Part shown: piece by piece, positions 8,866 through 18,746 of the stretch | Numbering within the stretch: the first letter of the stretch is position 1 | How the letters are laid out: every line of letters starts with the position of its first letter | NCBI GenBank assembly: GCA_019186985.1 | Contig: JABARQ010000016.1 | Span: forward strand, 62,001 to 126,000 | Source: Prosthecobacter sp. | GTDB lineage: Bacteria; Verrucomicrobiota; Verrucomicrobiia; Verrucomicrobiales; Verrucomicrobiaceae | Reading direction: 5' to 3' | Length of the DNA: 64,000 nucleotides | Notes under the pieces: generated by a model | What the model was told of the DNA's origin: nothing | Database searches by the model: none | What the model saw: the letters and a program-made list of their open reading frames with translations, nothing else | Position numbers and translations under genes: made by a program

Positions 8866-10185
8866 ATGATCTTCAGGTTTTCACCCTTTGCGCGTCGCAT
8901 CACCGACCGCACGGTGCTGTGGGGCGTGGTGCCCGGGTTTGTGCTGGTCATGGTGCTGCTGGGCATGGCGGGGCTCGTGGCCGTGCGCGACAGCCGTGAG
9001 ATCCGTCTCAGTGCGACGAGCCTGGTGAAGGACCAGCTTTTGATCGCACGACTGCTGCATGAGGTGCAGGCCGAGGAGGATGCGCTGGCGCTGGCCCTGC
9101 ACCGGCTGACGACGGAAGGCAGCGCCCAGGAGCGGATGAAGCGGGTCGGGGAGCTGAAGGAGGCGGACAAGACGGTGGCGCGCCTGGCCAGGCAGGCGAT
9201 GAAAACGCCCACTGCAGCGCAATGGCGGCTGCTGGCCCAGGCCACGCAGGAGTTTTCCAGGGAGGCGGAAAAGGCCTTCGCCCAAACCCGGGCGGTCCCC
9301 CCGGATGTGATGGAAAGCCTGTTCACCAGCCACGAGAAGGTCGTGAAGCTGATCCATGAGCTGATCCTTCAGAGCAGCCGCCACCTGATCGAGGTGGATG
9401 AAAGGATGAGCCTGCAGCTGAAGGAGCTCGCCGACGAGTCCGCGATGCTGCTCAGCTCCTGCTTCCTGCTCGCGGCGCTGTGTGCCGCCGGCACCGTCGT
9501 CTATGTGCGTCACAGCGTCCGGCGCATCGAGTGGCAGACGGACGAGCTGGACCGCGTCTCCTGGCACATGCTGCAGACGCAGGAGGAGACGGCGCGGCGC
9601 TTTTCCCACGAGCTGCATGATGAGCTGGGCCAGTCACTGGCGGCACTGCGTGCTCATCTGACGTCGATGACAGCCGCCGACCTTGAGGAGCGTCGTGCCG
9701 ATGGCGTGCAGCTCGTGGACGAGGCCATCGCGAACGTCCGCGAGCTTTCCCAGCTGCTGCGTCCCGTGATTCTTGACGACTTCGGCCTGGATGCCGGCCT
9801 GCGCTGGCTGACTGAGAAGTTCGCCCAGAGAACCCGCATCATGGTGAACTGCGAATCCAATCTGGAAGTGAGGCTGCAGAGCGACACGGAGACGCACCTG
9901 TTCAGGATCGCTCAGGAGGCGCTCACAAACATCGCCCGTCATTCCAGGGCGACCACGGTCGACATTCAGATGACGGTTGAGGGGGCGATGGTGCGGCTGA
10001 CGATCACGGACAATGGCTGCGGCCTGGATGCCGGCAGCCAGGAGTCCAGGCACAGCCTCGGCTTGATCGGCATGAGGGCCAGGGCCAGGCAGTGCGAAGG
10101 CAGGTTCCAGCTGCATTCAGTGGATCCTCATGGGCTGCGCATCGTGGTGGAGGTGCCGTTGAAGCTCGCCAAGGAGACAACATGA
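8866..10185 (+). CDS. Membrane sensor histidine kinase (HisKA_3/NarX-DegS type)
   Basis: The protein has 439 residues. Two transmembrane segments (about 18-40 and 193-214) bracket a mostly helical periplasmic sensor of about 150 residues resembling four-helix-bundle CHASE3/MCP-type domains. A short HAMP-like or coiled linker follows. The HisKA_3 motif SHELHDELGQ places the phosphorylated His at 251. The ATPase has the N box (QEALTNIARHS) and G boxes (DNGCGLD, GLIGMRARA). A GGAG Shine-Dalgarno precedes the ATG. It most likely phosphorylates the response regulator immediately upstream. The signal is unknown. Confidence 0.93.
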   Translation: MIFRFSPFARRITDRTVLWGVVPGFVLVMVLLGMAGLVAVRDSREIRLSATSLVKDQLLIARLLHEVQAEEDALALALHRLTTEGSAQERMKRVGELKEADKTVARLARQAMKTPTAAQWRLLAQATQEFSREAEKAFAQTRAVPPDVMESLFTSHEKVVKLIHELILQSSRHLIEVDERMSLQLKELADESAMLLSSCFLLAALCAAGTVVYVRHSVRRIEWQTDELDRVSWHMLQTQEETARRFSHELHDELGQSLAALRAHLTSMTAADLEERRADGVQLVDEAIANVRELSQLLRPVILDDFGLDAGLRWLTEKFAQRTRIMVNCESNLEVRLQSDTETHLFRIAQEALTNIARHSRATTVDIQMTVEGAMVRLTITDNGCGLDAGSQESRHSLGLIGMRARARQCEGRFQLHSVDPHGLRIVVEVPLKLAKETT

Positions 10186-10186
10186 A

Positions 10187-10221
10187 TGAAAAAACGGGTG
10201 CGGACAGAATCCACACCCGTT
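10187..10221 (-). terminator. Intrinsic terminator of the DUF2490 gene
   Basis: AACGGGTG (10193-10200) pairs with CACCCGTT (10214-10221). Read on the minus strand, the 8-bp stem is followed by a T6 run. It lies 31 bases past the DUF2490 stop and separates it from the convergent kinase gene. Confidence 0.8.
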
Positions 10222-10252
10222 CGCTTCAGGGTTGGGGGGGATCGTTGGGGGG

Positions 10253-10984
10253 TCAGGGCTTGCCTCCGAAAGGCCAGGCGGAAAGGAGCCAGATGCAGGG
10301 AGTGTGGTTGGCCTCCCACTTGTCTCCGCCACGCCGCTGGACGGTCTGCTCCATGAAGCCGATCTCCAGCCGTGTCGTCGGGGTGAGCTTGCGGCCGATG
10401 CCGAGGAAGGCGCGGTTCTGGTCGAAGTGGTTCTTGTCGATGTTGCCTCCAAAGTTCAGGAACACCTCGTTCCAGAGCGCGAGATAGGTCTTCTTGTCTG
10501 AGCTGAGGGGGAGCGAGGTGCGCAGCATGTAGCGGAAGCGGTTTTCACCACGCCAGTTGGTGGTGCGTCCGGCCTTGTCCTGCTCCTCGATCCAGCGCTG
10601 TTCGAGCCGGAGGCGGTGCTGCCACTCCAGGCCTAGAAACTCCATCTTCCAGCTCAGCTGCTCCCAGATGCGATGCTCGTCGAACTCATGGGCGACAGGC
10701 AGCTCCCCATAGGGGTGGGTCTTGATGTACCCATAGCCGGCGCTCACGGTGACGCCGGGGCTGAGAGTGTAGTTGATGCCAGGCCTGATGAGGAGCTGCT
10801 GCCATTCGTCCCCCCAGTCCTCGCGGCGGTTCTGCACCTCCAGGTGCACGCCCCAGGGGCTGTTGGGAAGAGGATGATCACCCACGTAGTTCCACCAGAA
10901 GTTGTAGTTGTCCGCATGCTGGTCGGCGGCGTTTGCGGCGCCGACCAGCATGATGACGTGGGCGAGGAAAAGGAAACGCTTCAT
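10253..10984 (-). CDS. DUF2490-family outer-membrane beta-barrel protein
   Basis: This 243-residue protein has a Sec signal (MKRFLFLAHVIMLVGAANA). Its body of alternating aromatic and charged strands (NFWWNYVG, LEVQNRRED, YGYIKTHPY, RLRLEQRWIE) fits the DUF2490 barrel family and ends near the C-terminus in beta-strand-like sequence. It starts 39 bases after the SulP gene on the same strand and is closed by a clear terminator, so it is probably co-transcribed with the transporter. The family has no established function. A supporting role at the outer membrane is inference. Confidence 0.8.
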   Translation of the reverse strand: MKRFLFLAHVIMLVGAANAADQHADNYNFWWNYVGDHPLPNSPWGVHLEVQNRREDWGDEWQQLLIRPGINYTLSPGVTVSAGYGYIKTHPYGELPVAHEFDEHRIWEQLSWKMEFLGLEWQHRLRLEQRWIEEQDKAGRTTNWRGENRFRYMLRTSLPLSSDKKTYLALWNEVFLNFGGNIDKNHFDQNRAFLGIGRKLTPTTRLEIGFMEQTVQRRGGDKWEANHTPCIWLLSAWPFGGKP

Positions 10985-11023
10985 GGTTGGGGTAAATCGG
11001 TGATGAACCGGCGCACAGGGATG

Positions 11024-12655
11024 TCAAGCGGACTGCTGGCGGTAGACGCGGGCCGCCTGGGGATGCTCGGAGACCGGAAGGTGGTCTTCGAGGCCCTCGA
11101 TGATCAACTCGCGGTTCTCGAGCCTCCAATCCTGGGCCATCTCCTCGAGCTTCTTCATCACGCTGTGATCGACGAGGTAGGTCCTGGAGAGGTCCAGCTT
11201 GACCATTCTGTGCTCGCTGAGGAGCAGCAGGCGCTTGCGCAAAGGCAGCCAGTTGCTGAATACGGCGGCCTTTTCCACGATGACGACAGGATGGCCCAGG
11301 GCTTCGTCATGATGGACCCGGGCATGGGGGACGAACAAGTTGCCAAGGGAGGTGCCGGCGGTGAGATGCATGACCAGCTTCACCAGGATGCCGATGGCGA
11401 TGCCGACAAGAAGGTCGGTGGCCAGCGTGGCGATCATCGTGACCAGGAAGATGACAAGCTGCCCCCTGCCGACATGCAGCATGTGGCGGAACTCCTTGGG
11501 CGAGGCGAGGTTGTAGCCGGTGAAGACGAGCATTCCCGCAAGTGCGGCGAGGGGGATGTGGTTGAGCAGTGCAGGCACGCTGGCCACCAGCAACAGGAGG
11601 AAGGCGCCGTGCCAGAAGTTGGCCCAGCGGGTGCGGGCTCCGTTGTTGCGGTTGGCGGAGGAGCGCACGATCTCGGAGATCATCGGCAGGCCGCCGATGA
11701 GGGAGACGAGGGTGTTGGCCACGCCGACGGCGAGCAGGTCGCGGTTCAGGTTGGTGCGGCGCTGCCAGGGGTCGAGGAGGTCGACGGCCTTCGCGCTGAG
11801 CATGGACTCCAGGCTGCCGACGAGGCAGAACATGATGATCCATTTGATGCTGGTGCCGGAGGTTATGGAGGAGAAGTCCGGATGGGTGATGCCGTCCAGG
11901 ATGTTCAGCGGCAGGCTCACCAGCTTGTCAGGACCGATTTCATAGCTGTGGCCGTGGAACTGGTACATGTGCTTATGACCGATATCAAAGTAGAAGGACA
12001 GCGGCACCGCCACGAGCAGCACCAGGAGAGGCCCCGGCATGGCCTGGACGACCTTGTTCCTGACGAACAGCCTGCTGAACAGCAGGACCAGCGCGATGCC
12101 GCCGATGAGCGCGATCTCAGGGTTCATGTGAGCGATGCTATCCGGAATCTCGGCAAGCAGCTCCAACGGCTCCTTGGCATGGGCGGCGACTCCGAGCGCG
12201 ACATGGATCTGCTTGGAGATGATGATGACACCGATGGCGGCCAGCATTCCATGCACGGCGGCGACGGGGAAGAACTCGCCCAGGGTGCCGAGCTTCAGCG
12301 CACCAAACAAAATCTGCAGGCATCCGGAAACCGCGCCGACGGCCAGGGCCCTTTCATAGCCGAGGTCGTTCACGGTGCCGAGCACGATGGCGATCATGCC
12401 GGCGGCCGGGCCCTTGATCGTCAGCTCGGAGTTGCTCAGAAAAGGAGTAAGCAGGCCGCCCACCACGGCGGTGAAGATACCCGCGATGGCGGGGCAGCCG
12501 CTGGCCTTGGCAATCCCAAGGCAGAGGGGGAGCGCGATGAGGAAGACGAGGAACCCGGACAGCATGTCCTTGCTGAAGTGCTGCCTGAAGCCGGGGAGGT
12601 TGCCGACCGGCTTGGGGCCGGAGGCCGGAACGATGGGGGGTGTGGGTGCGGACAT
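11024..12655 (-). CDS. SulP-family anion transporter (sulfate or bicarbonate) with STAS-like C-terminus
   Basis: This 543-residue inner-membrane protein opens with the SulP hallmark ([20 protein letters not shown], then [15 protein letters not shown]). It has around a dozen hydrophobic segments and the conserved [10 protein letters not shown] and [13 protein letters not shown] stretches. The last 100 residues after HLTAGTS form a short STAS-like domain ([25 protein letters not shown]). Close relatives next to carbonic anhydrases or dab genes are often annotated as bicarbonate carriers, but sulfate cannot be excluded from sequence. It is divergently transcribed from dabA across 250 bases, which supports an inorganic-carbon role. 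The start at 12655 is chosen over an ATG at 12676. Confidence 0.88.
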   Translation of the reverse strand: MSAPTPPIVPASGPKPVGNLPGFRQHFSKDMLSGFLVFLIALPLCLGIAKASGCPAIAGIFTAVVGGLLTPFLSNSELTIKGPAAGMIAIVLGTVNDLGYERALAVGAVSGCLQILFGALKLGTLGEFFPVAAVHGMLAAIGVIIISKQIHVALGVAAHAKEPLELLAEIPDSIAHMNPEIALIGGIALVLLFSRLFVRNKVVQAMPGPLLVLLVAVPLSFYFDIGHKHMYQFHGHSYEIGPDKLVSLPLNILDGITHPDFSSITSGTSIKWIIMFCLVGSLESMLSAKAVDLLDPWQRRTNLNRDLLAVGVANTLVSLIGGLPMISEIVRSSANRNNGARTRWANFWHGAFLLLLVASVPALLNHIPLAALAGMLVFTGYNLASPKEFRHMLHVGRGQLVIFLVTMIATLATDLLVGIAIGILVKLVMHLTAGTSLGNLFVPHARVHHDEALGHPVVIVEKAAVFSNWLPLRKRLLLLSEHRMVKLDLSRTYLVDHSVMKKLEEMAQDWRLENRELIIEGLEDHLPVSEHPQAARVYRQQSA

Positions 12656-12871
12656 AGTTCTGGTGGTCAGCAGCATTGACGCATGTTGTGTTCCAGAAAA
12701 ACATCCCCCCCGCAGGGTATTCTGCCTCCCTACCGGGGGGTTGTCCGAAAGCTGGAACAACGGGCGGCAGGCCGCCGAAACCTGTTCAAATGAAAGGCTG
12801 GTTAGGGCCGCCTGATGTTCCGCCTGGGCGCCAACCCTTTGGGAAGGCGGCGAATACCCCCCAAGGAGGGG

Positions 12872-12961
12872 ATGGTTTTCCGGCGGCTTTGGGGCCAGAT
12901 TGGAAATGTCTTCCATGAGCACGCATGCGCACCCCCCCTCCTGTGGCTGCCAGGGTCATGA
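12872..12961 (+). other. Possible 29-codon upstream ORF with strong SD overlapping dabA start
   Basis: AAGGAGG (12863-12869) lies only two bases before an ATG at 12872. That ATG opens a 29-codon frame ending at 12961, out of frame with dabA, whose start at 12906 has no good Shine-Dalgarno. The spacing is too short for efficient initiation. It could be a leader peptide or simply a displaced ribosome-binding site. Confidence 0.2.
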
Positions 12962-15851
12962 CCCTGGACCGGCTTCCACAGCCACCCACGAGCATCTGCG
13001 CCATGCCCTGGAGCATGCCAGCCATTACCTTCCAGCCCAGGGGCCCATCGGGGTTTTCGTGCATCACAACACCCTTCATGCCTTCCAGCACAAGCGCTTT
13101 GAAGATGCCGTGGTCGAGGCCTCCAGGATTTTCAAGACGGAACCCTATCTCTCCGAACAGGCCTACCAGGAGGAACGCCGTCGCGGACGCATCCTTGATG
13201 CTGACATCGACGCCGTGCTCGCCTCCGAGGAGGATGCTGAAATCCTTCCAGGAAGACTGACCCGCCGCCAGCTCCGCCGCGCTCTTCTGATTCCTGGTGT
13301 TCGCCGGGTAAACGGACGTAACATTGCCTGGGAGGTTGAAGAGGGTGACCTGCTGACCTCCTTCCGCAAGGACCTCGATGCAACGGCTGCGCGCGCCCTG
13401 GCCTCCGACAGCCCGGCCGAACTCTGGAAGGTCTGCACCACGCGGCTTCAGCCCGAACCACCACCGCCTCCAGCAAGGCCCTTGCGTCCCCGCGAAGCCA
13501 TGCTCGCCCTGCGTTCGGTGGATCTTGATGGTGTGGTCAATGCGCCAATGATCCGCCTAGTGGGAGCCTATCTCGACCAGGGCATCGCCTACTGGCCGAT
13601 GCCCCTGCGCGAACTCGGACTGCTCAAGGCCTCGCGCAGGATCATGTCGCAGTCGGTCTCAATCTACCGCGCCCACCTTTCGAAAATCGGACAGGAGCTG
13701 CGTGACCAGGAAGCCCGTGACCTTGGGGCTGAGGACACTGTGGTCCTCATGCTGGAACGCCTCGGCGTGCCGGAGGAAGAATGGGAGGCCTATCTGGCGG
13801 CGGAACTGCTCGGGCTGCCCGGCTGGGCGGGACTGGTGCACTGCCTGGAAAAGGACCCCGCCCTTGCCCCGCATGACCGCGTCCGCTGCTCACTGATGGA
13901 ATATATGGCCCTGCGCCTGACCTACACTGCCGTGGCCGTGGAGGACATCCTGGGCGATGCCAGAGCCTGGAGGTCCATCACTCCCAATGCCAGGCCGCAT
14001 GATCCACTGACTCATCAGGCGCGCCTTTTTGACGCCGCCCAGCTTCTGGGCCTGAGCAGCACCACGCTGAAGGAACTGCCGCTGAGCCAGTTTGAAGCAC
14101 TGTGCCAGGAACTGGAGAAGTGCCATGAAGTCGAGCGCCGCCGCCTGCTCCACCAGGCCTACGAAAGGCGGCATGAGAGACAGATCCTCATCCCTCTTGC
14201 CAGGCATCTGGCAATGCCACGGATTGACCCCGGCACCGACCGCCTCGCCGCCCAGGCCATCTTCTGCATTGATGAACGTGAGGAGTCCCTGCGGCGTGCG
14301 ATTGAGGAGGTGGATCCCTCCATCGAAACCTATGGCGCGGCCGGCTTCTTTGGCTGCGCCATTGATTACGCCGGGATCGACGATGCGGAGGGCGTCTCGC
14401 TGTGCCCCGTCGTGGTCAAGCCCGGTCACGAAGTGCGCGAAACACCCGTCGAGGACGAGTCCCACCTGCACCAGAAGCGTCAGTTCATGCGGCGACTCTG
14501 GGCGAGGGTCGTGCGCAACGGCAGCATCTCCACGCGCACCCTGGTCCGCGGCTCCCTCAGCACCGCCTTCCTGGGCTTCCTCAGCCTCTTCCCGATGGCT
14601 CTGCGCATCCTCACCCCGCTCGCTTATGCAAAGTTGATGCGCAGACTGAACGACATCTTCCTTCCTGAGCCGCGCACGGAGCTGACGTTCATGCGCGACA
14701 GCGACGAGTCGCGCAACGCCACCAGCGGTTTGATGCAGGGTTTCAGCGTGCAGGAGATGGCTGACCGCGTCTCCAGCGTTCTCGGTCCAGTGGGGATGCA
14801 CAACGGTCATGCACGCCTCGTCGTGATTCTCGGCCATGGCAGCACGAGCCTGAACAACCCCTTTGTGTCCGCCTACTGCTGCGGTGCCTGCGGCGGCCGC
14901 TCTGGAGCTCCCAACGCACGCCTTTTTGCCCTGATGGCGAACCGACCAGCGGTACGTGAACGCCTTCGTCAGAAAGGCATCCTGATCCCTGAGGACACCT
15001 GGTTCCTCGGAGGCTACCACGACACCTGCAACGACAACATCGACCTCTACGACGTGGACCTCATGCCTCCGGGACATCAGGCCGATCTCGCCCATGTGAG
15101 GGAAAGCCTCGACAAGGCACGCGCACGCTCCGCCCACGAACGCACCCGGCGTTTTGAGCTCGCCGGAACCGGCCTTTCCGTGGAGGAGGGCCTGCGCCAT
15201 GTGCAGGAACGCGCCGAGCACCTCGGCGAGCCCCGGCCTGAATATGGTCATTGCACAAACGCAGTGGCCGTTGTCGGCAGACGAGAAACGACACGTGGCC
15301 TGTTCCTGGATCGCCGGGCCTTCCTGGTCAGTTACGATGCCACCAAGGATCCCGAGGACAAGGCGCTCGCCGCCGTGCTTGGCGCCGTCATCCCCGTCTG
15401 TGGCGGCATCAGCCTCGAATACTACTTCTCCACGGTCGACAACGAAGGTTATGGCTGCGGCACCAAGCTGCCGCACAACATCACCGGCCTCGTCGGTGTG
15501 ATGAACGGCTACCAGGGGGACATCCGCACCGGGCTGCCCCTGCAAACCGTCGAGATTCACGAACCCGTGAGAATCCTGTTCGTTGTCGAGACGACGCCCG
15601 AACGCGTGCTCGGCGTCATTCATGCCAACCCGCTGCTCAAGGAGTTTCTCGAAAACCGCTGGATCAGGCTGGCCGCGCTCGCGCCGGGCAGCGGTGTCAT
15701 CCAGGTCTACCGCGGCGGCGGATGCTGGGAGCCACTCCAGGGCGACGAAGAACCTCTTCCCGTGGCCCCCAGCTCCCTGGCCTACTACTCCGGCAAGATG
15801 GAGCATCTCCCTGTGGCGAGGATTGACCCCTCCCTGACCAAGGCCGCCTGA
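12906..15851 (+). CDS. dabA: DabA (DUF2309) inorganic carbon uptake subunit
   Basis: This 981-residue protein belongs to the DUF2309/MpsB/DabA family, the cytoplasmic beta-carbonic-anhydrase-like subunit of energy-coupled CO2 or bicarbonate uptake. The proposed zinc site is present. Cys454 and Asp456 lie in FCIDERE, and His644 and Cys659 lie in [11 protein letters not shown]...YCCGACGG. The Cys-x-Asp and the 15-residue His-Cys spacings match the site described for Halothiobacillus DabA (C351, D353, H524, C539). An N-terminal HHN motif ([11 protein letters not shown]) is also typical. Start options are ATG 12906, ATG 12915 and TTG 12900. Two antiporter-like membrane genes follow at 22 and 12 bases, so the three form one operon. 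The system probably feeds anaplerotic carboxylation in a heterotroph. Confidence 0.93.
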   Translation: MSSMSTHAHPPSCGCQGHDPGPASTATHEHLRHALEHASHYLPAQGPIGVFVHHNTLHAFQHKRFEDAVVEASRIFKTEPYLSEQAYQEERRRGRILDADIDAVLASEEDAEILPGRLTRRQLRRALLIPGVRRVNGRNIAWEVEEGDLLTSFRKDLDATAARALASDSPAELWKVCTTRLQPEPPPPPARPLRPREAMLALRSVDLDGVVNAPMIRLVGAYLDQGIAYWPMPLRELGLLKASRRIMSQSVSIYRAHLSKIGQELRDQEARDLGAEDTVVLMLERLGVPEEEWEAYLAAELLGLPGWAGLVHCLEKDPALAPHDRVRCSLMEYMALRLTYTAVAVEDILGDARAWRSITPNARPHDPLTHQARLFDAAQLLGLSSTTLKELPLSQFEALCQELEKCHEVERRRLLHQAYERRHERQILIPLARHLAMPRIDPGTDRLAAQAIFCIDEREESLRRAIEEVDPSIETYGAAGFFGCAIDYAGIDDAEGVSLCPVVVKPGHEVRETPVEDESHLHQKRQFMRRLWARVVRNGSISTRTLVRGSLSTAFLGFLSLFPMALRILTPLAYAKLMRRLNDIFLPEPRTELTFMRDSDESRNATSGLMQGFSVQEMADRVSSVLGPVGMHNGHARLVVILGHGSTSLNNPFVSAYCCGACGGRSGAPNARLFALMANRPAVRERLRQKGILIPEDTWFLGGYHDTCNDNIDLYDVDLMPPGHQADLAHVRESLDKARARSAHERTRRFELAGTGLSVEEGLRHVQERAEHLGEPRPEYGHCTNAVAVVGRRETTRGLFLDRRAFLVSYDATKDPEDKALAAVLGAVIPVCGGISLEYYFSTVDNEGYGCGTKLPHNITGLVGVMNGYQGDIRTGLPLQTVEIHEPVRILFVVETTPERVLGVIHANPLLKEFLENRWIRLAALAPGSGVIQVYRGGGCWEPLQGDEEPLPVAPSSLAYYSGKMEHLPVARIDPSLTKAA

Positions 15852-15873
15852 AGCCACCACACCCTTCCCCGCG

Positions 15874-17253
15874 ATGACACCTCAAATTCTTCTCACGACG
15901 CTGGTGGCGATCCCCGGCGCGCTCTTCCTGATGATCGGGCTCGCCTGGCTGGCCGGGGGCCACCTCTCTGAAAAGGCCATGGCCGGCGTTTCCAGGCTGG
16001 CCTACCTGGTGATGACCTTCTGCGTTGTCATGATCGGATGGAAGATGGGATCCGCCGGCCTGACCTCGGTCCATGTGAATCTGGGCAACTGGTTCACCGT
16101 GGCCGAATATGGGTTTCCTCTCTCACTGGTCGTCGACCGGCTGTCACTGCCCTTTGTCGCGATCACGGTCATCCTGGCTGGTATCGTCGGCTCCTTCTCG
16201 GTGCGTTACCTGCACCGCGACCCGGGCTTCCAGCGCTTCTTCCTGCTGCTGCATCTGTTCGCCTTCGGTGCGCTGATGGTGTTCACCGCGGACTCCCTGG
16301 ACCTGCTGATCGGCGGCTGGGAGGTCGTCGGCATCACCTCGGTCCTGCTGATCGGCTTCTTCCAGTATCGCCGTGACCCGGTGCGGAACGCCCTGCGCGT
16401 CTTCGGCACCTACCGCGTCGCCGACCTGAACATCCTGGTCGCGGTGTTTCTGGCGCATCATTGGTGCGGCACCGCCTCCTGGGGCGGCATGTTCACCGGG
16501 GAGTGGCCCGGACACACCAACAACCTCGCCGGCACCGCCGCGACCTGGATCGCCGTGCTGCTGGTCTTCGCCGCCAGCGGCAAGTCCGCCCAGGGCCCCT
16601 TCTGCGGCTGGCTGGCCCGCGCCATGGAAGGACCGACGCCGTCCAGCGCCGTCTTCTACGGGGCCATCTCCGTCCATGCCGGCGCCTACCTGCTGCTGCG
16701 TGTCGAGCCGTTGATCCGCTCCTCGCCCCTCGCCACGGGCCTGGTCATTTTCATCGGCGTCACCACCGCCGTCCTCAGCACCATGATCCACCGCACCTGC
16801 GCCGACGCCAAGACCGGCCTGGCCTACGCCTCCCAGACCCAGCTCGGCATCATCTTCGTAGAGATCGGCCTCGGCTGGACCACGCTGGCCATCCTTCACA
16901 TCATCGGCCATGCGATGGTGCGCACGATGCAGTTCCTGCGTTCGCCCTCGATGCTCAGTGACTACCATCGCGTCCATGCCGCCGCAGGCGGCCGGGTCGG
17001 AGCTACAGGGGAGCAGTATGACTCCCTCCTGTCGAAGCCGGTGCAGGTCATGCTTTACCGCATCGCCCTGGGACGCGGCTTTTATGATGCCATCGTGGAC
17101 CGCTTCCTCATCGCCCCCACCAGGACGGTCGCAAGGGCGTTGTCCGTCTTTGAGCCGGAATGGGTGAAGGACAGGGCCTCCAACAGCAGGCAGCCCGCCG
17201 AGACGCCCGGCATGATCACCCAGATGATGACCCGGCCCGCCCCGAAATCCTGA
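15874..17253 (+). CDS. dabB: NuoL/MrpA-like membrane subunit of DAB-type carbon uptake (DabB)
   Basis: This 459-residue polytopic protein of the proton-antiporter-M family (PF00361 type) has the signature GKSAQGP followed by AMEGPTPSSAVFYG. It corresponds to the conserved Lys and the TM7-8 region of NuoL-like subunits. About a dozen hydrophobic segments are visible. In DAB/Mps systems this subunit sits in the inner membrane and couples cation flow to the DabA reaction. It starts 22 bases after dabA and 12 bases before a second related gene. It is shorter than true NuoL (about 600 residues), and no other complex I genes are present, which argues against a respiratory complex. Confidence 0.88.
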   Translation: MTPQILLTTLVAIPGALFLMIGLAWLAGGHLSEKAMAGVSRLAYLVMTFCVVMIGWKMGSAGLTSVHVNLGNWFTVAEYGFPLSLVVDRLSLPFVAITVILAGIVGSFSVRYLHRDPGFQRFFLLLHLFAFGALMVFTADSLDLLIGGWEVVGITSVLLIGFFQYRRDPVRNALRVFGTYRVADLNILVAVFLAHHWCGTASWGGMFTGEWPGHTNNLAGTAATWIAVLLVFAASGKSAQGPFCGWLARAMEGPTPSSAVFYGAISVHAGAYLLLRVEPLIRSSPLATGLVIFIGVTTAVLSTMIHRTCADAKTGLAYASQTQLGIIFVEIGLGWTTLAILHIIGHAMVRTMQFLRSPSMLSDYHRVHAAAGGRVGATGEQYDSLLSKPVQVMLYRIALGRGFYDAIVDRFLIAPTRTVARALSVFEPEWVKDRASNSRQPAETPGMITQMMTRPAPKS

Positions 17254-17265
17254 TTCCGAACGTCC

Positions 17266-18663
17266 ATGACCCACCTTTCACTTCCCTGCATTTCGTTCGG
17301 CATCACGGCCCTGCTCGCCGGCTCCGCTGTAACCCTGGTCCGGCCCGCCGCCGGACGCAGGCCCGCCATCATCAGTGCCCTTGTCTCCCTCCTTGCCTTT
17401 GCCCTGGCCGCCCTGGAGGTGCATCACCAGCATGGCTCCCGGTTGCTGGACGCCTGGGTCCCCTGGTTGGAAGCCGACGCTCTCGATGCCGTGCCGATGG
17501 TCTTCTTTGCCTCACTCACCCTGGTGCTGATCACCCTCGCCCCCAGGCGTGATACCGGCGGAAGCGCCCTATCAGGAATGCTGCTGCTCGCCGCTGCCAC
17601 GGAGATCGCCTACGCCGCCTCCAACCTCATCACGCTCGCCACTGGCTGGTGGCTGACCGCCGTGCCCTTTGCCTTCCGCTTCTTCGGCAATCCGCCGGCC
17701 CGGCGCGTGGTGTCCGTGTTCCTCATCGGCGGTGCCCTGGCGCTCACCGGGGCCATCGCTGCTCTTCATGCCACGGCCCTGACCGACTTCTCCCATGTCA
17801 GCCACCTCGCCATGTGGCTCATCGTGCTCGCGGTGGCCCTGCGGAAAGGGCTTTTCCCGCTGCATTCCTGGGTCGTCACCTCCTTTGAACACGGCCCGCT
17901 GCTGCCGACCGCGCTGCTTTTCAACGGCCACCTGGGGGCCCTGCTGATCGCCCGCTCCGAGGCGGTGACCCTTCCCCATTTCGCACATCAGGTGCTGGAC
18001 ATGCTGAGCATCGCCGCGCTGATCACCGCCCTCATCGCCAGCCTGCGCAGCTTTGCCGAAAAGAAACCCCGCCGCCTGCTCGCCTTCGTCTGCATCAGCC
18101 AGGCCAGTTTCATCCTTGCCGGACTGGCCACGGCAAACGCCGAGGGCATCACCGGCGCGCTCGTGCACTGGCTGGTCGTCACCGCAGCCTCCAGCGGCCT
18201 CATCGCCATTGTACGCATCCTCGAGGTCCGCGTGATGGACGTCACCAACCCCGAGTCCGACCTTGGCCTCGCGGTCAAGGCCCCCCGGCTGGCGACCTTC
18301 TTCCTGATCTGCGGCCTGGCCCTCATCGGCCTTCCCGGAACCCTGGGCTACTGCGCCGAAGACCTGCTCTTCCACGGCGCCCTGGCCAGCCATCCCTTCC
18401 TCGGAGTCGCCCTCCTGGTGGCAACAGCCTTCAACGCCATCAACCTCATCCGCCTCTACAGTCTGCTCTTCCTCGGTGTCCTGCCCAAGCATGTCATCGA
18501 CATCCCAGACGCGCTGCCGCGCGAGCGCTGGCCGCTGACAGCCTGCGTGGTCTTCCTGGTGCTCGGCGGCATCCTGCCGGGCAGGGTGATCCCCTGGCGG
18601 GACGCCGCCGCCCACGAGATCGAGACCGCCATCGGCTTGAAAAAGCACGGCGGTCATCACTGA
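17266..18663 (+). CDS. Second NuoM/MrpD-like antiporter subunit of the dab operon
   Basis: This 465-residue polytopic membrane protein is a divergent member of the same antiporter family. It has RKGLFPLHSWV and a nearby His/Gly-rich turn (LLFNGHLGAL) where NuoL/M proteins carry the channel lysine. A later conserved helix (GLALIGLPGTLGYCAEDLL) matches the family's GxPGxxGF-type motif. It overlaps no gene but is only 12 bases from the first subunit, so it belongs to the operon. Characterised DAB and Mps systems usually need one such subunit, so a second copy suggests a heterodimeric membrane arm or a distinct subfamily. A histidine-rich end (KKHGGHH) closes the protein. Confidence 0.82.
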   Translation: MTHLSLPCISFGITALLAGSAVTLVRPAAGRRPAIISALVSLLAFALAALEVHHQHGSRLLDAWVPWLEADALDAVPMVFFASLTLVLITLAPRRDTGGSALSGMLLLAAATEIAYAASNLITLATGWWLTAVPFAFRFFGNPPARRVVSVFLIGGALALTGAIAALHATALTDFSHVSHLAMWLIVLAVALRKGLFPLHSWVVTSFEHGPLLPTALLFNGHLGALLIARSEAVTLPHFAHQVLDMLSIAALITALIASLRSFAEKKPRRLLAFVCISQASFILAGLATANAEGITGALVHWLVVTAASSGLIAIVRILEVRVMDVTNPESDLGLAVKAPRLATFFLICGLALIGLPGTLGYCAEDLLFHGALASHPFLGVALLVATAFNAINLIRLYSLLFLGVLPKHVIDIPDALPRERWPLTACVVFLVLGGILPGRVIPWRDAAAHEIETAIGLKKHGGHH

Positions 18664-18670
18664 GCCCCGG

Positions 18671-18691
18671 CCTGGCCTGCCTCAGGCCAGG
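18671..18691 (+). terminator. Hairpin ending the dab operon
   Basis: CCTGGCCT (18671-18678) and AGGCCAGG (18684-18691) form a perfect 8-bp stem with a 5-base loop, seven bases after the last dab-operon stop. Only two Ts follow, so termination may be weak or factor-assisted. Confidence 0.5.
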
Positions 18692-18746
18692 TTCATGGAC
18701 GCTCGCCCTTGATCCCGGCCTCCAGCCCGCCATGACTAGCGCCCCT

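Noticed and set aside
10673-12679. 668-codon plus-strand open frame
   Set aside because: Antisense to the SulP and DUF2490 genes, both of which have strong family signatures.
13890-15860. 656-codon minus-strand open frame
   Set aside because: Antisense to dabA, whose zinc residues and neighbours confirm the plus strand.
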